This document shows positions 27,465 to 35,159 of a stretch of DNA of 49,868 nucleotides, one piece after another (within the stretch, counting starts at the first letter, position 1; each line of letters opens with the position of its first letter). The stretch comes from Myxacorys californica WJT36-NPBG1 (GTDB taxonomy: Bacteria > Cyanobacteriota > Cyanobacteriia > Leptolyngbyales > Leptolyngbyaceae), in contig JAHHHO010000042.1 in assembly GCA_019359315.1 (NCBI GenBank), positions 1-49,868 of the forward strand. Reading direction: 5' to 3'. The notes beneath the pieces were generated by a model. It ran no database searches. It had not been told where the DNA came from and saw nothing but the letters and a program-made list of their open reading frames with translations. Made by a program: the position numbers and the translations under genes.

Positions 27465-29429
27465 TGCATCTAATCGAACTTGACCAACAGGGCGAGCAAT
27501 ACAGGTGAGGATCTGACCCGTCTCGCGATCGTGGTCATTCAATGCATCGGGATCGCCGTCATAACTGACTTCACCCGAAAGCAATTTTGTTTTGCAGGTT
27601 CCGCACGAACCAGACCGACAACTGCTGTCGATTGCCACTCCCGCTTGCTCTGCAATTTCTAAAATTAAGTTGTCCTGTGTACAGGCGATGCTCTGATTGG
27701 ACTGCGCGAAGTTCACCATTGCGGGAGCCGCGTTTCCTTTGGAGTTGCGCTCTGCGCTAATCGCTGCTAGAGGAGGTGAGGTGATTGCTGCTATGGGAGG
27801 AGCAGATTCACGGACGAGGGTTGCTGTCGCCGGACCAGAGCCATTCATTGATGCCGTTGCCTTAGTCGGAAGGTTCATCGCGGTTGGCATTTCGGCTCGG
27901 GGCTGTGCTCCAAATTCCTGAATTAAAATATCCCGTAGAATTGGCTTGAGATCCTCGCAGGCAATGCCTTTCTGAACACACGTGCCAAGGTGGGCATCTT
28001 TACCAACCTTGCCACCCCGATAGAGATCGACGCCCTCCACGGTCTTGCCATCTTTCCGAACTTTCGTGCCCATCAAGCCGATGTCGGCCACCTGAGGCTG
28101 ACCGCAAGAATTAGGGCAGCCCGTCCAGTGAATTCGGACCGGACGAGAACAATAGAGTTCGCGCTCGATTTCGTTGATTAGCGCCACGGCGCGATTTTTG
28201 GTTTCAATTAGCGCAAAGTTGCAGAACTGAGCGCCTGTGCAGGATACCAGTGCCCGCGCTAGGTTTTCCGGCTGAACCGGAAAGCGCGATCGCACCAGGG
28301 GTTCTCTCGACAATGCGGCAACGCGAGAATCGGGGACATTGGGAATAATCACATTCTGCTCAACCGTGAGGCGAATTTCGCCACTGCCATACACTTCTGC
28401 AATACGAGCGAGGTCAAACATGTCTTGTGCAAACAGCCGGCCCACCGGAACATGCAGCCCGACGTAGTTGAGACCCGGTTGCTTTTGAGCATGAATGCCA
28501 ATGTGATCGCGCTTATCCCACAAAAATTCATCTTTCGGAGCCGCCGTTTGCAGCATGCCGCCAAACTGTTGTTCGACCTCCCGGCGAAACTTCTCCATGC
28601 CCCACTCGTCAATCAGCCACATCAAGCGAGATTTCTGTCGGTTGGCGCGTAAGCCATGATTGCGGTAGACAATTAAGATGGCTTCGCTCAGCGCCACGAC
28701 ATCGCGGGCATCCACCCAAGCGTCAAGCGGGACCGCCGCCTCACACCGTTTTGCCGAGAAGAATCCTCCCACGACCACGTTGAAGCCTAGCGTTCTATTT
28801 TTATAGGCAGGAATAAAGGCAATGTCATTGATTTCAGCGTGAACCGAGTTGTCGCGGCAGCCAGCGATCGCAATGTTAAATTTGCGCGGCAGATTCGTAA
28901 AGCTCGGATTGCCACGACCGTTATTTGTGATCATGTCCTGCACTTTCCGCACTAGGCCCCGCGTGTCAATTAACTCATCGGCATCGATGCCTGCTACTGG
29001 AGAGCCAGTAATATTACGAACATTGTCCATGCCAGATTGAACGCTCGTGAGTCCCATCTGCTCAAACTTGCGGAAAATATCAGACAAATCCTCGATCCGA
29101 ATGCCGCGCAGTTGGATATTCTGACGAGTGGTAATATCTCCATACCCATTCTCACCGTAGCGTTGCAGCGTCTCTGCCAGAATGCGCATTTGTCCACTCG
29201 TGAGAATGCCATTGGGCATCCGCATTCGCAGCATAAATTTGCCAGGAGTCACCGGGCGAAAGAACACTCCCAACCACTTGAGGCGGTGGTCGCGATCGGT
29301 GCCATCCATCGCTTCCCAGCCAATGTGAGCAAAATGCTCCAGTTCAGCCTTTACCGCAAGACCGTCTTTTTCGGCTTTGATCTTCTCAAACTTATTGAGG
29401 GTCGCTGCGGCTGAAATCGTGTCTGTCAT
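27462..29429 (-). CDS. nirA: Ferredoxin-nitrite reductase with fused C-terminal [2Fe-2S] ferredoxin domain, 655 aa
   Basis: Reduces nitrite to ammonium with six electrons. Residues 1-510 are the sirohaem/[4Fe-4S] reductase; the cluster cysteines are in CTGAQFC (about 395-402) and HWTGCPNSCGQPQ (about 435-440). After a low-complexity Ala/Pro/Thr linker, residues 575-655 are a plant-type ferredoxin with CRSGSCGTC and a later LTC (about 600-640). Ordinary cyanobacterial NirA is about 510 aa and lacks this tail; the same fusion is known from Plectonema boryanum (from memory). Twelve linker residues (556-567, AISAERNSKGNA) are encoded exactly by repeat copy D. ATG 29429, AAGG upstream, and a canonical NtcA promoter. 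First gene of the operon. Confidence 0.96.
   Translation of the reverse strand: MTDTISAAATLNKFEKIKAEKDGLAVKAELEHFAHIGWEAMDGTDRDHRLKWLGVFFRPVTPGKFMLRMRMPNGILTSGQMRILAETLQRYGENGYGDITTRQNIQLRGIRIEDLSDIFRKFEQMGLTSVQSGMDNVRNITGSPVAGIDADELIDTRGLVRKVQDMITNNGRGNPSFTNLPRKFNIAIAGCRDNSVHAEINDIAFIPAYKNRTLGFNVVVGGFFSAKRCEAAVPLDAWVDARDVVALSEAILIVYRNHGLRANRQKSRLMWLIDEWGMEKFRREVEQQFGGMLQTAAPKDEFLWDKRDHIGIHAQKQPGLNYVGLHVPVGRLFAQDMFDLARIAEVYGSGEIRLTVEQNVIIPNVPDSRVAALSREPLVRSRFPVQPENLARALVSCTGAQFCNFALIETKNRAVALINEIERELYCSRPVRIHWTGCPNSCGQPQVADIGLMGTKVRKDGKTVEGVDLYRGGKVGKDAHLGTCVQKGIACEDLKPILRDILIQEFGAQPRAEMPTAMNLPTKATASMNGSGPATATLVRESAPPIAAITSPPLAAISAERNSKGNAAPAMVNFAQSNQSIACTQDNLILEIAEQAGVAIDSSCRSGSCGTCKTKLLSGEVSYDGDPDALNDHDRETGQILTCIARPVGQVRLDA
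27729..27764 (-). repeat. 36-bp dispersed element, copy D (in the NirA linker)
   Basis: Read on the minus strand it begins GCGATTAGCGCAG, contains GCGCAACTCC and ends GGAAACGCG. It coincides exactly with codons 556-567 of nirA, in phase, in the linker joining reductase and ferredoxin domains. Confidence 0.9.
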
Positions 29430-29538
29430 GGGTTAAGCCTTGTAATAAACCGTGTCTGAGACAAACCGAAAATTGCGAGACCGAGTGCAAAACTTGGGAA
29501 ATTCGTCGTGCGGCGGATTGACAATCTTCATGCCATTC

Positions 29539-29580
29539 AAGTTAGGCGAGATCAAAAGTGGAATTCGTATCACCAATTAC
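29539..29580 (-). promoter_or_regulatory. NtcA-activated promoter of nirA operon
   Basis: On the minus strand GTAATTGGTGATAC (29580-29567) is a perfect GTA-N8-TAC NtcA box; exactly 22 bases later comes TAACTT (29544-29539), fitting the TA-N3-T -10 element of class II NtcA promoters. Predicted transcription start is near 29532, giving a leader of about 100 nt. Confidence 0.88.
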
Positions 29581-29605
29581 AAAGTTTTGCTAACTATTGC
29601 TTCTT

Positions 29606-29631
29606 TGCATTACTCTGATGCAAAGTTTGCA
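29606..29631. promoter_or_regulatory. Likely NtcB (LysR) binding site upstream of nirA
   Basis: TGCA-AAGTT-TGCA at 29619-29631 fits the TGCA-N5-TGCA (T-N11-A) motif reported for NtcB at the Synechococcus nirA promoter (from memory). A further TGCA lies at 29606-29609, making CTTTGCAT/ATGCAAAG a second inverted repeat. It lies about 40-50 bp upstream of the NtcA box in the nirA direction, and equally upstream of the Rieske gene on the other strand. Confidence 0.7.
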
Positions 29632-29699
29632 TTAGCAATCGAGAGCCATAAAATTGAGGTCAAGATGGAGGGCGGCTTTGACGAAGTTGCGCTACATAA

Positions 29700-29732
29700 G
29701 CATTGATTGAGCATTGATTGAGCATTGATATA
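29700..29732. repeat. 11-bp tandem repeat (GCATTGATTGA), about three units
   Basis: Units at 29700-29710 and 29711-29721 are identical; the third (29722-29732) diverges at the end. It is in the leader of the Rieske gene, 30-60 bp before its ATG. Confidence 0.8.
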
Positions 29733-29762
29733 GAAAAAATTCTGCAATTTTTGGGAGAACAC

Positions 29763-30206
29763 ATGGATCGTCGCAAGTTCTTATCTTGGGCTGGAGCCGG
29801 TTGGCTCAGTAGTCGGTTGCCCATTCTGGCGACTCTCACCCATCTTGTGTCTTGCTCAAACAACAATCAGGCTAAAACCTCGACTCGTCCTGATGAATTT
29901 GTCCCTGTCGGCGAGATCGAGGAGTTAGACAAATCAGGTCAATTGTTGGTCGAGCAATCTGCGATCGGTCCGGTTTCTGTCGTTCGTAGTCCAACTGATC
30001 CACAGGCATTAGCAGCGGTGAACCCAACCTGTACGCACCAAGGCTGCCTTGTGCAGTGGAAGAGCGAACGGAAGACCTTTGTCTGCCCATGTCATAATTC
30101 TGGGTTTGCGGCGGATGGCAAAGTGTTAGAAGGCCCAGCAACAAAGCCGTTGCCTACGTACGCCGCAAAGCTAGAAGGAAAATCAGTATTAGTAAAAGGG
30201 AGTTGA
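29763..30206 (+). CDS. Tat-dependent Rieske [2Fe-2S] lipoprotein, 147 aa
   Basis: The N-terminus has a Tat motif DRRKFLSW (RR at 3-4) and a lipobox-like LVSC (Cys31). A Rieske fold follows with C90-T-H92-Q-G-C95 and C108-P-C110-H111, so all four cluster ligands (C90, H92, C108, H111) and the structural disulfide pair (C95/C110) are present. It is too short and lacks the membrane anchor of PetC, so it is not the b6f subunit; it is probably an exported, lipid-anchored electron carrier. I choose ATG 29763 (GGGAGAA upstream); the longer frame from a TTG at 29718 runs through the tandem repeat. It is divergent from nirA and shares its NtcA/NtcB region. The partner is unknown. Confidence 0.85.
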   Translation: MDRRKFLSWAGAGWLSSRLPILATLTHLVSCSNNNQAKTSTRPDEFVPVGEIEELDKSGQLLVEQSAIGPVSVVRSPTDPQALAAVNPTCTHQGCLVQWKSERKTFVCPCHNSGFAADGKVLEGPATKPLPTYAAKLEGKSVLVKGS

Positions 30207-30275
30207 CCCCATAGATAGATTTTCTCTCAATCCTCTTAAAACACCGTTAGATTAACGTTTTTGAGATTTGATTTT

Positions 30276-30512
30276 ATGTCTACTACAACTGAAAACTCTC
30301 GCGCTATGAGCGACCTAGAGTACGATTTGATTACTGTTTTGAAGAACAAATCAGAAGCAGTCAAAGCTTACGATACTTATATCCAAGACGCTCAGGGCAT
30401 GGATTCTCAACCCTGTGTTGAGCTATTTCGTAAGCTAAAAGAAAATGAGATGCAGACGGCTCAAGAAGTTCGCTCGCATCTGCAAGAAGTTATGCAAAAA
30501 GGCAAAATGTAA
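30276..30512 (+). CDS. Small conserved helical protein, 78 aa
   Basis: Acidic/helical protein with no membrane segment: SDLEYDLITVLKNKSEAVKAYDTYIQDA then ELFRKLKENEMQTAQEVRSHL. The pattern resembles a short helical-hairpin, ferritin-like fragment, but I do not recognise the family with certainty. ATG at 30276; the frame extends to a TTG at 30261. Followed by a clear terminator. It lies 70 bp after the Rieske gene and may be co-transcribed. Confidence 0.65.
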   Translation: MSTTTENSRAMSDLEYDLITVLKNKSEAVKAYDTYIQDAQGMDSQPCVELFRKLKENEMQTAQEVRSHLQEVMQKGKM

Positions 30513-30544
30513 TTCCCATTCTCTCAATTAGACTCCCTCTAGAA

Positions 30545-30571
30545 AGCATCCTATCTGTAGGGTGCTTTTTT
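30545..30571 (+). terminator. Rho-independent terminator after the 78-aa gene
   Basis: Stem AGCATCCT/AGGGTGCT (30545-30552, 30559-30566; one G-T pair), loop of six, followed by TTTTTT. Confidence 0.88.
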
Positions 30572-30919
30572 GCATAATGCCATCTCCAGATTCACGTCCT
30601 TAAAAAACCTTTAAACAAACCTTTGGTCATACCTGCTTCAACTTCAGTAAAGTGGATGCTCTAACTTGAGCCGGTCAAACTCATCGAATCGCCCCGCTTG
30701 GCGCATGGCAAATTGGGGCTGGATGTGGCAAAGTGATTTCAGTAAATGCGTCGATTTTCTGAACTTGGCGTTTTCTGAACTTGATATAGTACTGTCAAAT
30801 TTGGATTGATGGGTCTGGAAAGGGATGCTTGCGGCAACGCTCCGCAAACGGGGATGAAAGAATAATTATCCTAACTTCATCCCTCAATCCTTGTGTGACG
30901 AAGCAATAGTTCAGTCACT

Positions 30920-30953
30920 CTTCAAGTTGCAAAAACCTTCAAGTTGCAAAAAC
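30920..30953. repeat. 17-bp perfect tandem duplication
   Basis: CTTCAAGTTGCAAAAAC occurs at 30920-30936 and again directly at 30937-30953, upstream of the HEAT-repeat gene. Confidence 0.9.
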
Positions 30954-30980
30954 GCTGTGCTGTTATGAGGCAACTTAATT

Positions 30981-31021
30981 AGCAGTCTACTCTAGGCAAT
31001 CTACTCCAGACAATCTACTGT
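30981..31021. repeat. 14-bp tandem repeat, three units, adjoining a gene start
   Basis: Units AGCAGTCTACTCT, AGGCAATCTACTCC and AGACAATCTACTGT at 30981-30993, 30994-31007 and 31008-31021. The last unit ends 4 bp before the ATG of the HEAT gene and replaces any Shine-Dalgarno sequence. Confidence 0.75.
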
Positions 31022-31025
31022 GCAG

Positions 31026-32375
31026 ATGAGTTACCAAGAGCTTTTAGACCAAGCGCAGCACGCATCTCAGATTGGAGATTGGGCACTACTAAGCCAATGC
31101 TTGCAACAACTGCTGCTGGGCGAAGAAACACCCACTGCCCGATGTTCCCGCTTCACCGATTCTCAAACCGCTAGTCTTCTTGACCTGGTGTTTCAAGTTC
31201 TGAGGTTTGGTAGCTTTCCAGAGCGCTGGGAGATTGTCAAGCTGTTTCCGACATTTGGCATGGATGCTGATGATTCGCAGTTTCCGAAGGTAATCGCGCC
31301 TCTCATTGATCTTCTTCAAGACGAAGACGCTGATCCTGACGCGCAATGGTTTGCAGTTCGCGCTTTGGGTGAGTTTAACCATTCACAGGTCATTATCGCT
31401 CTCATTGAAGTGCTAAAAACCTCTGACAACGAGGAACTCAAGGAGATGGCTGTGACCGCGCTTGCTCAGATTGGAAAACCGACCATTCCAGTGTTGGTGG
31501 AGTTGCTGAGTGACGATTCGACTCGTTTATTCGCCGTTCAAACCTTGGGACACATTCGCCACTCTGAAACCATTCCAGTCTTGCTAAGTGTGGTGAATGA
31601 TGCGGACGCGCAAGTTAGAGCGATCGCAGTCGAATCTCTGGGCAGTTTCCATTCGCCGCAGATTACAAACGCATTAGTCCAAGCGCTGAGCGATCGCGCG
31701 ACTCCCGTTCGACGAGCCGCCGTGTCTGCTTTAGGATTTTGTACTCCCGATGATATGGGTGACATAGACGTGGTGGCCCATCTGCATCCTCTGTTGCGAG
31801 ATTTGAATATCGAGGTATGTTGTCAAAGCGCGATCGCGCTGAGCCGAATCGGAACGGTAGAAGCAATCGAAGCGCTATCTGATGTCTTGCGATCGCCTCA
31901 CACCCCGGAACGCTTATCGATTGAGATTACTCGTGCGCTGGTTTGGACTAACCAACCAGAAGCCTTAAACCAGATTCATCAAGCATTAAGCGGGCTGGCG
32001 CTGCGGGATGGAGTCCGGCTCGAGATGGTAACAGCATTAGGACGCCTTGACGATGCTGTTCTCAAAGGTTTAGCAACGCAAATCTTACTTGATGTCTTAA
32101 ATCAGGATTCTAGTTTTGCCAAGTCTGCGACGGTGCGACAAGCGATCGCGCTGTCCTTGGGGCAGCTCGGCGATCAGTGTGCCATCAATCCGCTCATTCA
32201 TCTCCTTGCTGATCCTGATGTTGGCGTTCGACTGCATGTTATTTCTGCGCTCAAGATGCTCGATCCAACAGTGGCCCATCAAGCATTAGCAGATCTTTCT
32301 AAAACAGAACTGCCAGCAGAATTGAGGGAAGGGGTTGCGATCGCGCTTCAAGAATGGAACATTAATTCCGCTTAA
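31026..32375 (+). CDS. HEAT-repeat (PBS-lyase-like) protein, 449 aa
   Basis: After an N-terminal 90-residue helical region there are about ten HEAT/armadillo-like units with the typical core AVRALGEF, AVTALAQIG, AVQTLGHIR, AVESLGSF, AVSALGF, AIALSRIG, AIALSLGQLGD, VISALKML. Such repeats occur in phycobilin lyases (CpcE/F type) and in scaffold proteins; this one is not next to phycobilisome genes, so a protein-interaction role is the safe reading. ATG at 31026 is used; a GTG two codons upstream lies inside the tandem repeat. Soluble, no signal peptide. Confidence 0.85.
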   Translation: MSYQELLDQAQHASQIGDWALLSQCLQQLLLGEETPTARCSRFTDSQTASLLDLVFQVLRFGSFPERWEIVKLFPTFGMDADDSQFPKVIAPLIDLLQDEDADPDAQWFAVRALGEFNHSQVIIALIEVLKTSDNEELKEMAVTALAQIGKPTIPVLVELLSDDSTRLFAVQTLGHIRHSETIPVLLSVVNDADAQVRAIAVESLGSFHSPQITNALVQALSDRATPVRRAAVSALGFCTPDDMGDIDVVAHLHPLLRDLNIEVCCQSAIALSRIGTVEAIEALSDVLRSPHTPERLSIEITRALVWTNQPEALNQIHQALSGLALRDGVRLEMVTALGRLDDAVLKGLATQILLDVLNQDSSFAKSATVRQAIALSLGQLGDQCAINPLIHLLADPDVGVRLHVISALKMLDPTVAHQALADLSKTELPAELREGVAIALQEWNINSA

Positions 32376-32491
32376 ATGAAGATTGGATGTACAATTAACG
32401 CCACTTCAAAGGAAATGGCACTGCCAAGTTTCAACGAATTGCAGCGAGTGAATCAGTAATGCCCGACAAATCACAAACTGCAAATCGTCCT

Positions 32492-32533
32492 GTATCTATT
32501 CTTACTAAAGTGTGAATCTAAATCCGTTACAGT
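32492..32533 (+). promoter_or_regulatory. NtcA-activated promoter of ntcB
   Basis: GTATCTATTCTTAC (32492-32505) is a perfect GTA-N8-TAC box, and exactly 22 bases later TACAGT (32528-32533) fits TA-N3-T. Predicted start near 32540, about 20 bp before the ntcB ATG. Confidence 0.88.
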
Positions 32534-32559
32534 CACTGAAAAGGTGATCTTCATAACAC

Positions 32560-33510
32560 ATGCGATTAGAGCAGGTGCAGGCGTTTTTAGCCGTGGCGGA
32601 TACGGGCAGCTTTCAGCAAGCCGCTCGAACGTGCAACGTGACCCAATCCACAATCAGTCGTCAGGTCCAAGGACTGGAAACTGAATTAGGATTGCCACTG
32701 TTGCACCGCACCGCTCAAGCAAAATTAACCATTGCGGGAGAGCAGTTTCTGCCGCGCGCCCGCCGAATCTGGCAAGAGTGGCAAAGTGCCAACCGCGAAC
32801 TCGAAGAGCTCCGCCTTGGTAAGCAGCCCGAATTGTGCATTGCTGCCATTCATTCAGTCTGCGCGTTTCATTTACCACCTATCCTGCAACGCTTCTGTCA
32901 AGAACATCCAGAAGTTCAACTGCGCGTCACCTCGTTGGGTAGCGATCGCGCCCTCAAAGTCCTCAAAGATGGCTTGGTCGATGTTGCGATCGTCATGAAC
33001 AATCGCTTTCTGACAACCAGTCCAGACCTAGTGGTGGATCAGCTTTACGACGAACCCGTCCGCGTGTTGATGTCAGCCGATCACCCCCTCACCCAGTTTG
33101 CTCAAGTACCGTGGTCAGAACTGGTGAAGTATCCCCAAGTGGTCTTCAAAGACGGCTACGGAATGCAGCGCTTAGTTCAAGAACAATTTCAACGGCAAGG
33201 CGCAGACCTCAAAGCGGTGCTCGAACTCAATACCCTCGATGCCTTTCGTGGAATTGTCAGACAAGGAGAACTGATTGCCTTACTTCCCCAAGGGGCGATT
33301 CAGGATGTCCAGCACGACCCCACCTTGGCCATGCGTCCAACCAGCGATCCCTCACTGATTCGGCAGGTCGTTCTCGTCACAACGCACGATCGGCTGTTAA
33401 TTCCACCGATTCGCCGCTTTAGAGCGCTTGTGCAAGATGTGATGGCAGCCCAAGGCTTTCTGTCAGAAAACTATCAAACCTTGTCATCAACTGCTCTTGC
33501 AGAACTTTAG
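32560..33510 (+). CDS. ntcB: LysR-family nitrate-assimilation activator NtcB, 316 aa
   Basis: N-terminal winged helix-turn-helix MRLEQVQAFLAVADTGSFQQAARTCNVTQSTISRQVQGLE, then the LysR effector domain from about residue 90. The DNA-binding region and the RTAQAKLTIAGEQFLPRAR segment resemble NtcB, the nitrite-responsive activator of nirA operons. The context (3 kb from nirA, own NtcA promoter, TGCA-N5-TGCA site at nirA) supports NtcB over other LysR members such as CmpR. ATG at 32560. Confidence 0.9.
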   Translation: MRLEQVQAFLAVADTGSFQQAARTCNVTQSTISRQVQGLETELGLPLLHRTAQAKLTIAGEQFLPRARRIWQEWQSANRELEELRLGKQPELCIAAIHSVCAFHLPPILQRFCQEHPEVQLRVTSLGSDRALKVLKDGLVDVAIVMNNRFLTTSPDLVVDQLYDEPVRVLMSADHPLTQFAQVPWSELVKYPQVVFKDGYGMQRLVQEQFQRQGADLKAVLELNTLDAFRGIVRQGELIALLPQGAIQDVQHDPTLAMRPTSDPSLIRQVVLVTTHDRLLIPPIRRFRALVQDVMAAQGFLSENYQTLSSTALAEL

Positions 33511-33520
33511 GGAGCGGCCT

Positions 33521-33541
33521 GATCCGCTATACTGACGGATC
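33521..33541. repeat. GATCCG/CGGATC inverted repeat between ntcB and the TrpD2-like gene
   Basis: 6-bp arms at 33521-33526 and 33536-33541 enclose CTATACTGA, which contains a TATACT -10-like hexamer. Could be an operator overlapping the promoter of the gene at 33606, or a weak hairpin; no U-tract. Confidence 0.4.
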
Positions 33542-33605
33542 CTATATTTGTACTGTTGGCAGAGCAATCGGCTCTGCTAAACTTCCAAGGATCGCGGGGC
33601 GAACT

Positions 33606-34670
33606 ATGAGCCAGGCATTTCGAGAACTACTTAAAAAAGTCGGGAGTGGCCCCCACACCAGCGAAGACTTAACCCGTGCCGAATCGGCTGCTGCCACTCG
33701 CATGATGCTGCTACAAGAAGCCACTCCCGCTCAAATTGGTGCGTTTATGATTGCTCACCGGATCAAGCGCCCGACCGGAGAAGAATTGGCAGGAATGCTA
33801 GATGCCTATGAAGAATTAGGACCTAGACTTCAACCGATTGAGTCTGCCTATCCTGTGACCGTGATGTGCATTCCTTATGATGGGCGATCGCGCACCGCTC
33901 CGACCAGCCCGCTGACGGCTCTCGTCTTAGCCGCCGCAGGCGTTCCCGTAGTTCAGCATGGCGGCGATCGTATGCCCACGAAAGAAGGTGTGCCCCTGAT
34001 TGACCTCTGGCAGGGCTTGGGCGTCCGGTGGGAACAGTTGACCTTAGAGCAAGTTCACCAAGTGCTCCAAACCGTTCAACTCGGCTTTGTCTACCTGCCA
34101 ACGCATTTTCCGTTAGCTCAAGGCTTGGTGACTTATCGAGAGGAACTTGGCAAACGTCCTCCCTTTGCAACGCTAGAACTGATGTGGTCTCCCTACGCTG
34201 GTGATGCTCATTTGGTATGTGGATTTGTGCATCCACCCACTGAGAAGATGTTCCAAGATGCCTTTGCAATGCGCGGAACAGAACGCTTCACTACAGTGAA
34301 AGGATTAGAAGGCAGTTGTGATTTACCACGCGATCGCACGGCTATTATTGGCGACAAAAAGCCTCACTCTGAGTTCGAGCGCCTGCACTTAGTGCCTCGC
34401 GAGTCTGGTTTCGCCGCGAAAGAACTGCCGCTCACGCCAACTCCCGACTTGATTTCTCAAATAATCTCTGTCCTTCAGGGCGATCCCTCAGACTTTCAAC
34501 AGGCTACTCTTTGGAACAGCGGATTCTACCTTTGGCAGTGCGGCGTTTGCCCTAATTTAGAAACCGGTTTCTCCACAGCAGCAGACCTATTGAGCCAAGG
34601 TATCGTGGCTCAGAAACTTAAGCAAGTAACTGAAATGGTAGATGCAACGGGGGCAGCTGTCAGCCGTTAA
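33606..34670 (+). CDS. Anthranilate phosphoribosyltransferase-family (TrpD2-like) protein, 354 aa
   Basis: N-terminal helical domain FRELLKKVGSG..LTRAESAAATRMMLLQEATPAQIGAFMIAHRIKRPTGEELAGML matches the glycosyltransferase family 3 N-domain of TrpD/TrpD2; the PRPP-site glycine loop is altered (GVPVVQHGGDRM in place of the TrpD KHGNR-type motif). TrpD2 relatives bind nucleic acid or modified bases and are often not tryptophan enzymes, so anthranilate activity should not be assumed. It follows ntcB by 95 bp on the same strand. ATG 33606. Confidence 0.8.
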   Translation: MSQAFRELLKKVGSGPHTSEDLTRAESAAATRMMLLQEATPAQIGAFMIAHRIKRPTGEELAGMLDAYEELGPRLQPIESAYPVTVMCIPYDGRSRTAPTSPLTALVLAAAGVPVVQHGGDRMPTKEGVPLIDLWQGLGVRWEQLTLEQVHQVLQTVQLGFVYLPTHFPLAQGLVTYREELGKRPPFATLELMWSPYAGDAHLVCGFVHPPTEKMFQDAFAMRGTERFTTVKGLEGSCDLPRDRTAIIGDKKPHSEFERLHLVPRESGFAAKELPLTPTPDLISQIISVLQGDPSDFQQATLWNSGFYLWQCGVCPNLETGFSTAADLLSQGIVAQKLKQVTEMVDATGAAVSR

Positions 34671-34721
34671 GACTCAATCATTAGACAATTGAGGCGTACT
34701 AGGTTCAGGGATAGATTTTTC

Positions 34722-34756
34722 GGTAGTCCTAAACAAGCGTGTTCCTTAGGACTACC
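34722..34756 (+). terminator. Strong hairpin after the TrpD2-like gene
   Basis: Perfect 11-bp arms GGTAGTCCTAA (34722-34732) and TTAGGACTACC (34746-34756), loop 13, followed by AGATTTGTT. U-tract is poor, so it may be a weak terminator or a 3'-end stabiliser. Confidence 0.55.
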
Positions 34757-35086
34757 AGATTTGTTAAGTCCGATGCGCTTTGATTCCTAATCAACATGAT
34801 GCTGCGATCGCGGTTCGAGATGCGCTGCGATCGTAAGTGTTACCTATAGAACCCATTTGAGAGCTGATTTATAAAGAGAAGCTAAAAAGCGTCTGGCTGA
34901 ACCCGAAGCAGATTTTAGAGTAGAGCAAGTTGAACGGTTGCTCTGCTGATGGCTCGTCTGCCTGAAATCACTAATCCTACACGCAAGCCCTACCCCAGCG
35001 ACCTCAGGGCTGATTTATCGGCAGTAGAAAAAGGAGAATAAAGGAGTTGTTCTTGATCTGACTTGTCATGAGCTTGATTGAACAAT

Positions 35087-35131
35087 TAAACAAAAAATTG
35101 CCTGACTCTTAAAAGCCCCCAGAGTCAGGCA
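35087..35131 (-). terminator. Rho-independent terminator on the minus strand
   Basis: Perfect 11-bp stem TGCCTGACTCT/AGAGTCAGGCA (35099-35109, 35121-35131), followed on the minus strand by ATTTTTTGTTT. No protein gene feeds it, which implies a minus-strand non-coding transcript. Confidence 0.8.
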
Positions 35132-35159
35132 GTCTACCTGTAAGGACGCCTTGTTATCG

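Larger units (their letters stand above)
30572..31025. other. Repeat-rich intergenic region before the HEAT protein
   Basis: No credible gene (a 67-codon minus-strand frame is not convincing). It contains: a hairpin TTGCGG/CCGCAA in GCTTGCGGCAACGCTCCGCAA (30827-30847), a repeat type common in cyanobacterial spacers; the GGGATGAA/TTCATCCC inverted repeat (30851-30858, 30876-30883); a perfect 17-bp tandem duplication; and a 14-bp three-unit tandem repeat next to the gene start. Confidence 0.6.

Noticed and set aside
27256-27465. 69-codon minus-strand frame between nirA and nrtA
   Set aside because: It starts inside the 20-bp hairpin, overlaps both neighbours and has no protein-like features or ribosome-binding site.
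28190-28230. Another copy of the 36-bp element in nirA (CAATTAGCGCAAAGTTGC)
   Set aside because: The segment encodes the strongly conserved NirA motif CTGAQFCNFALIETK; the resemblance is short and explained by protein conservation.
30644-30847. 67-codon minus-strand frame in the repeat-rich spacer
   Set aside because: Runs through repeats, no ribosome-binding site, no recognisable pattern.
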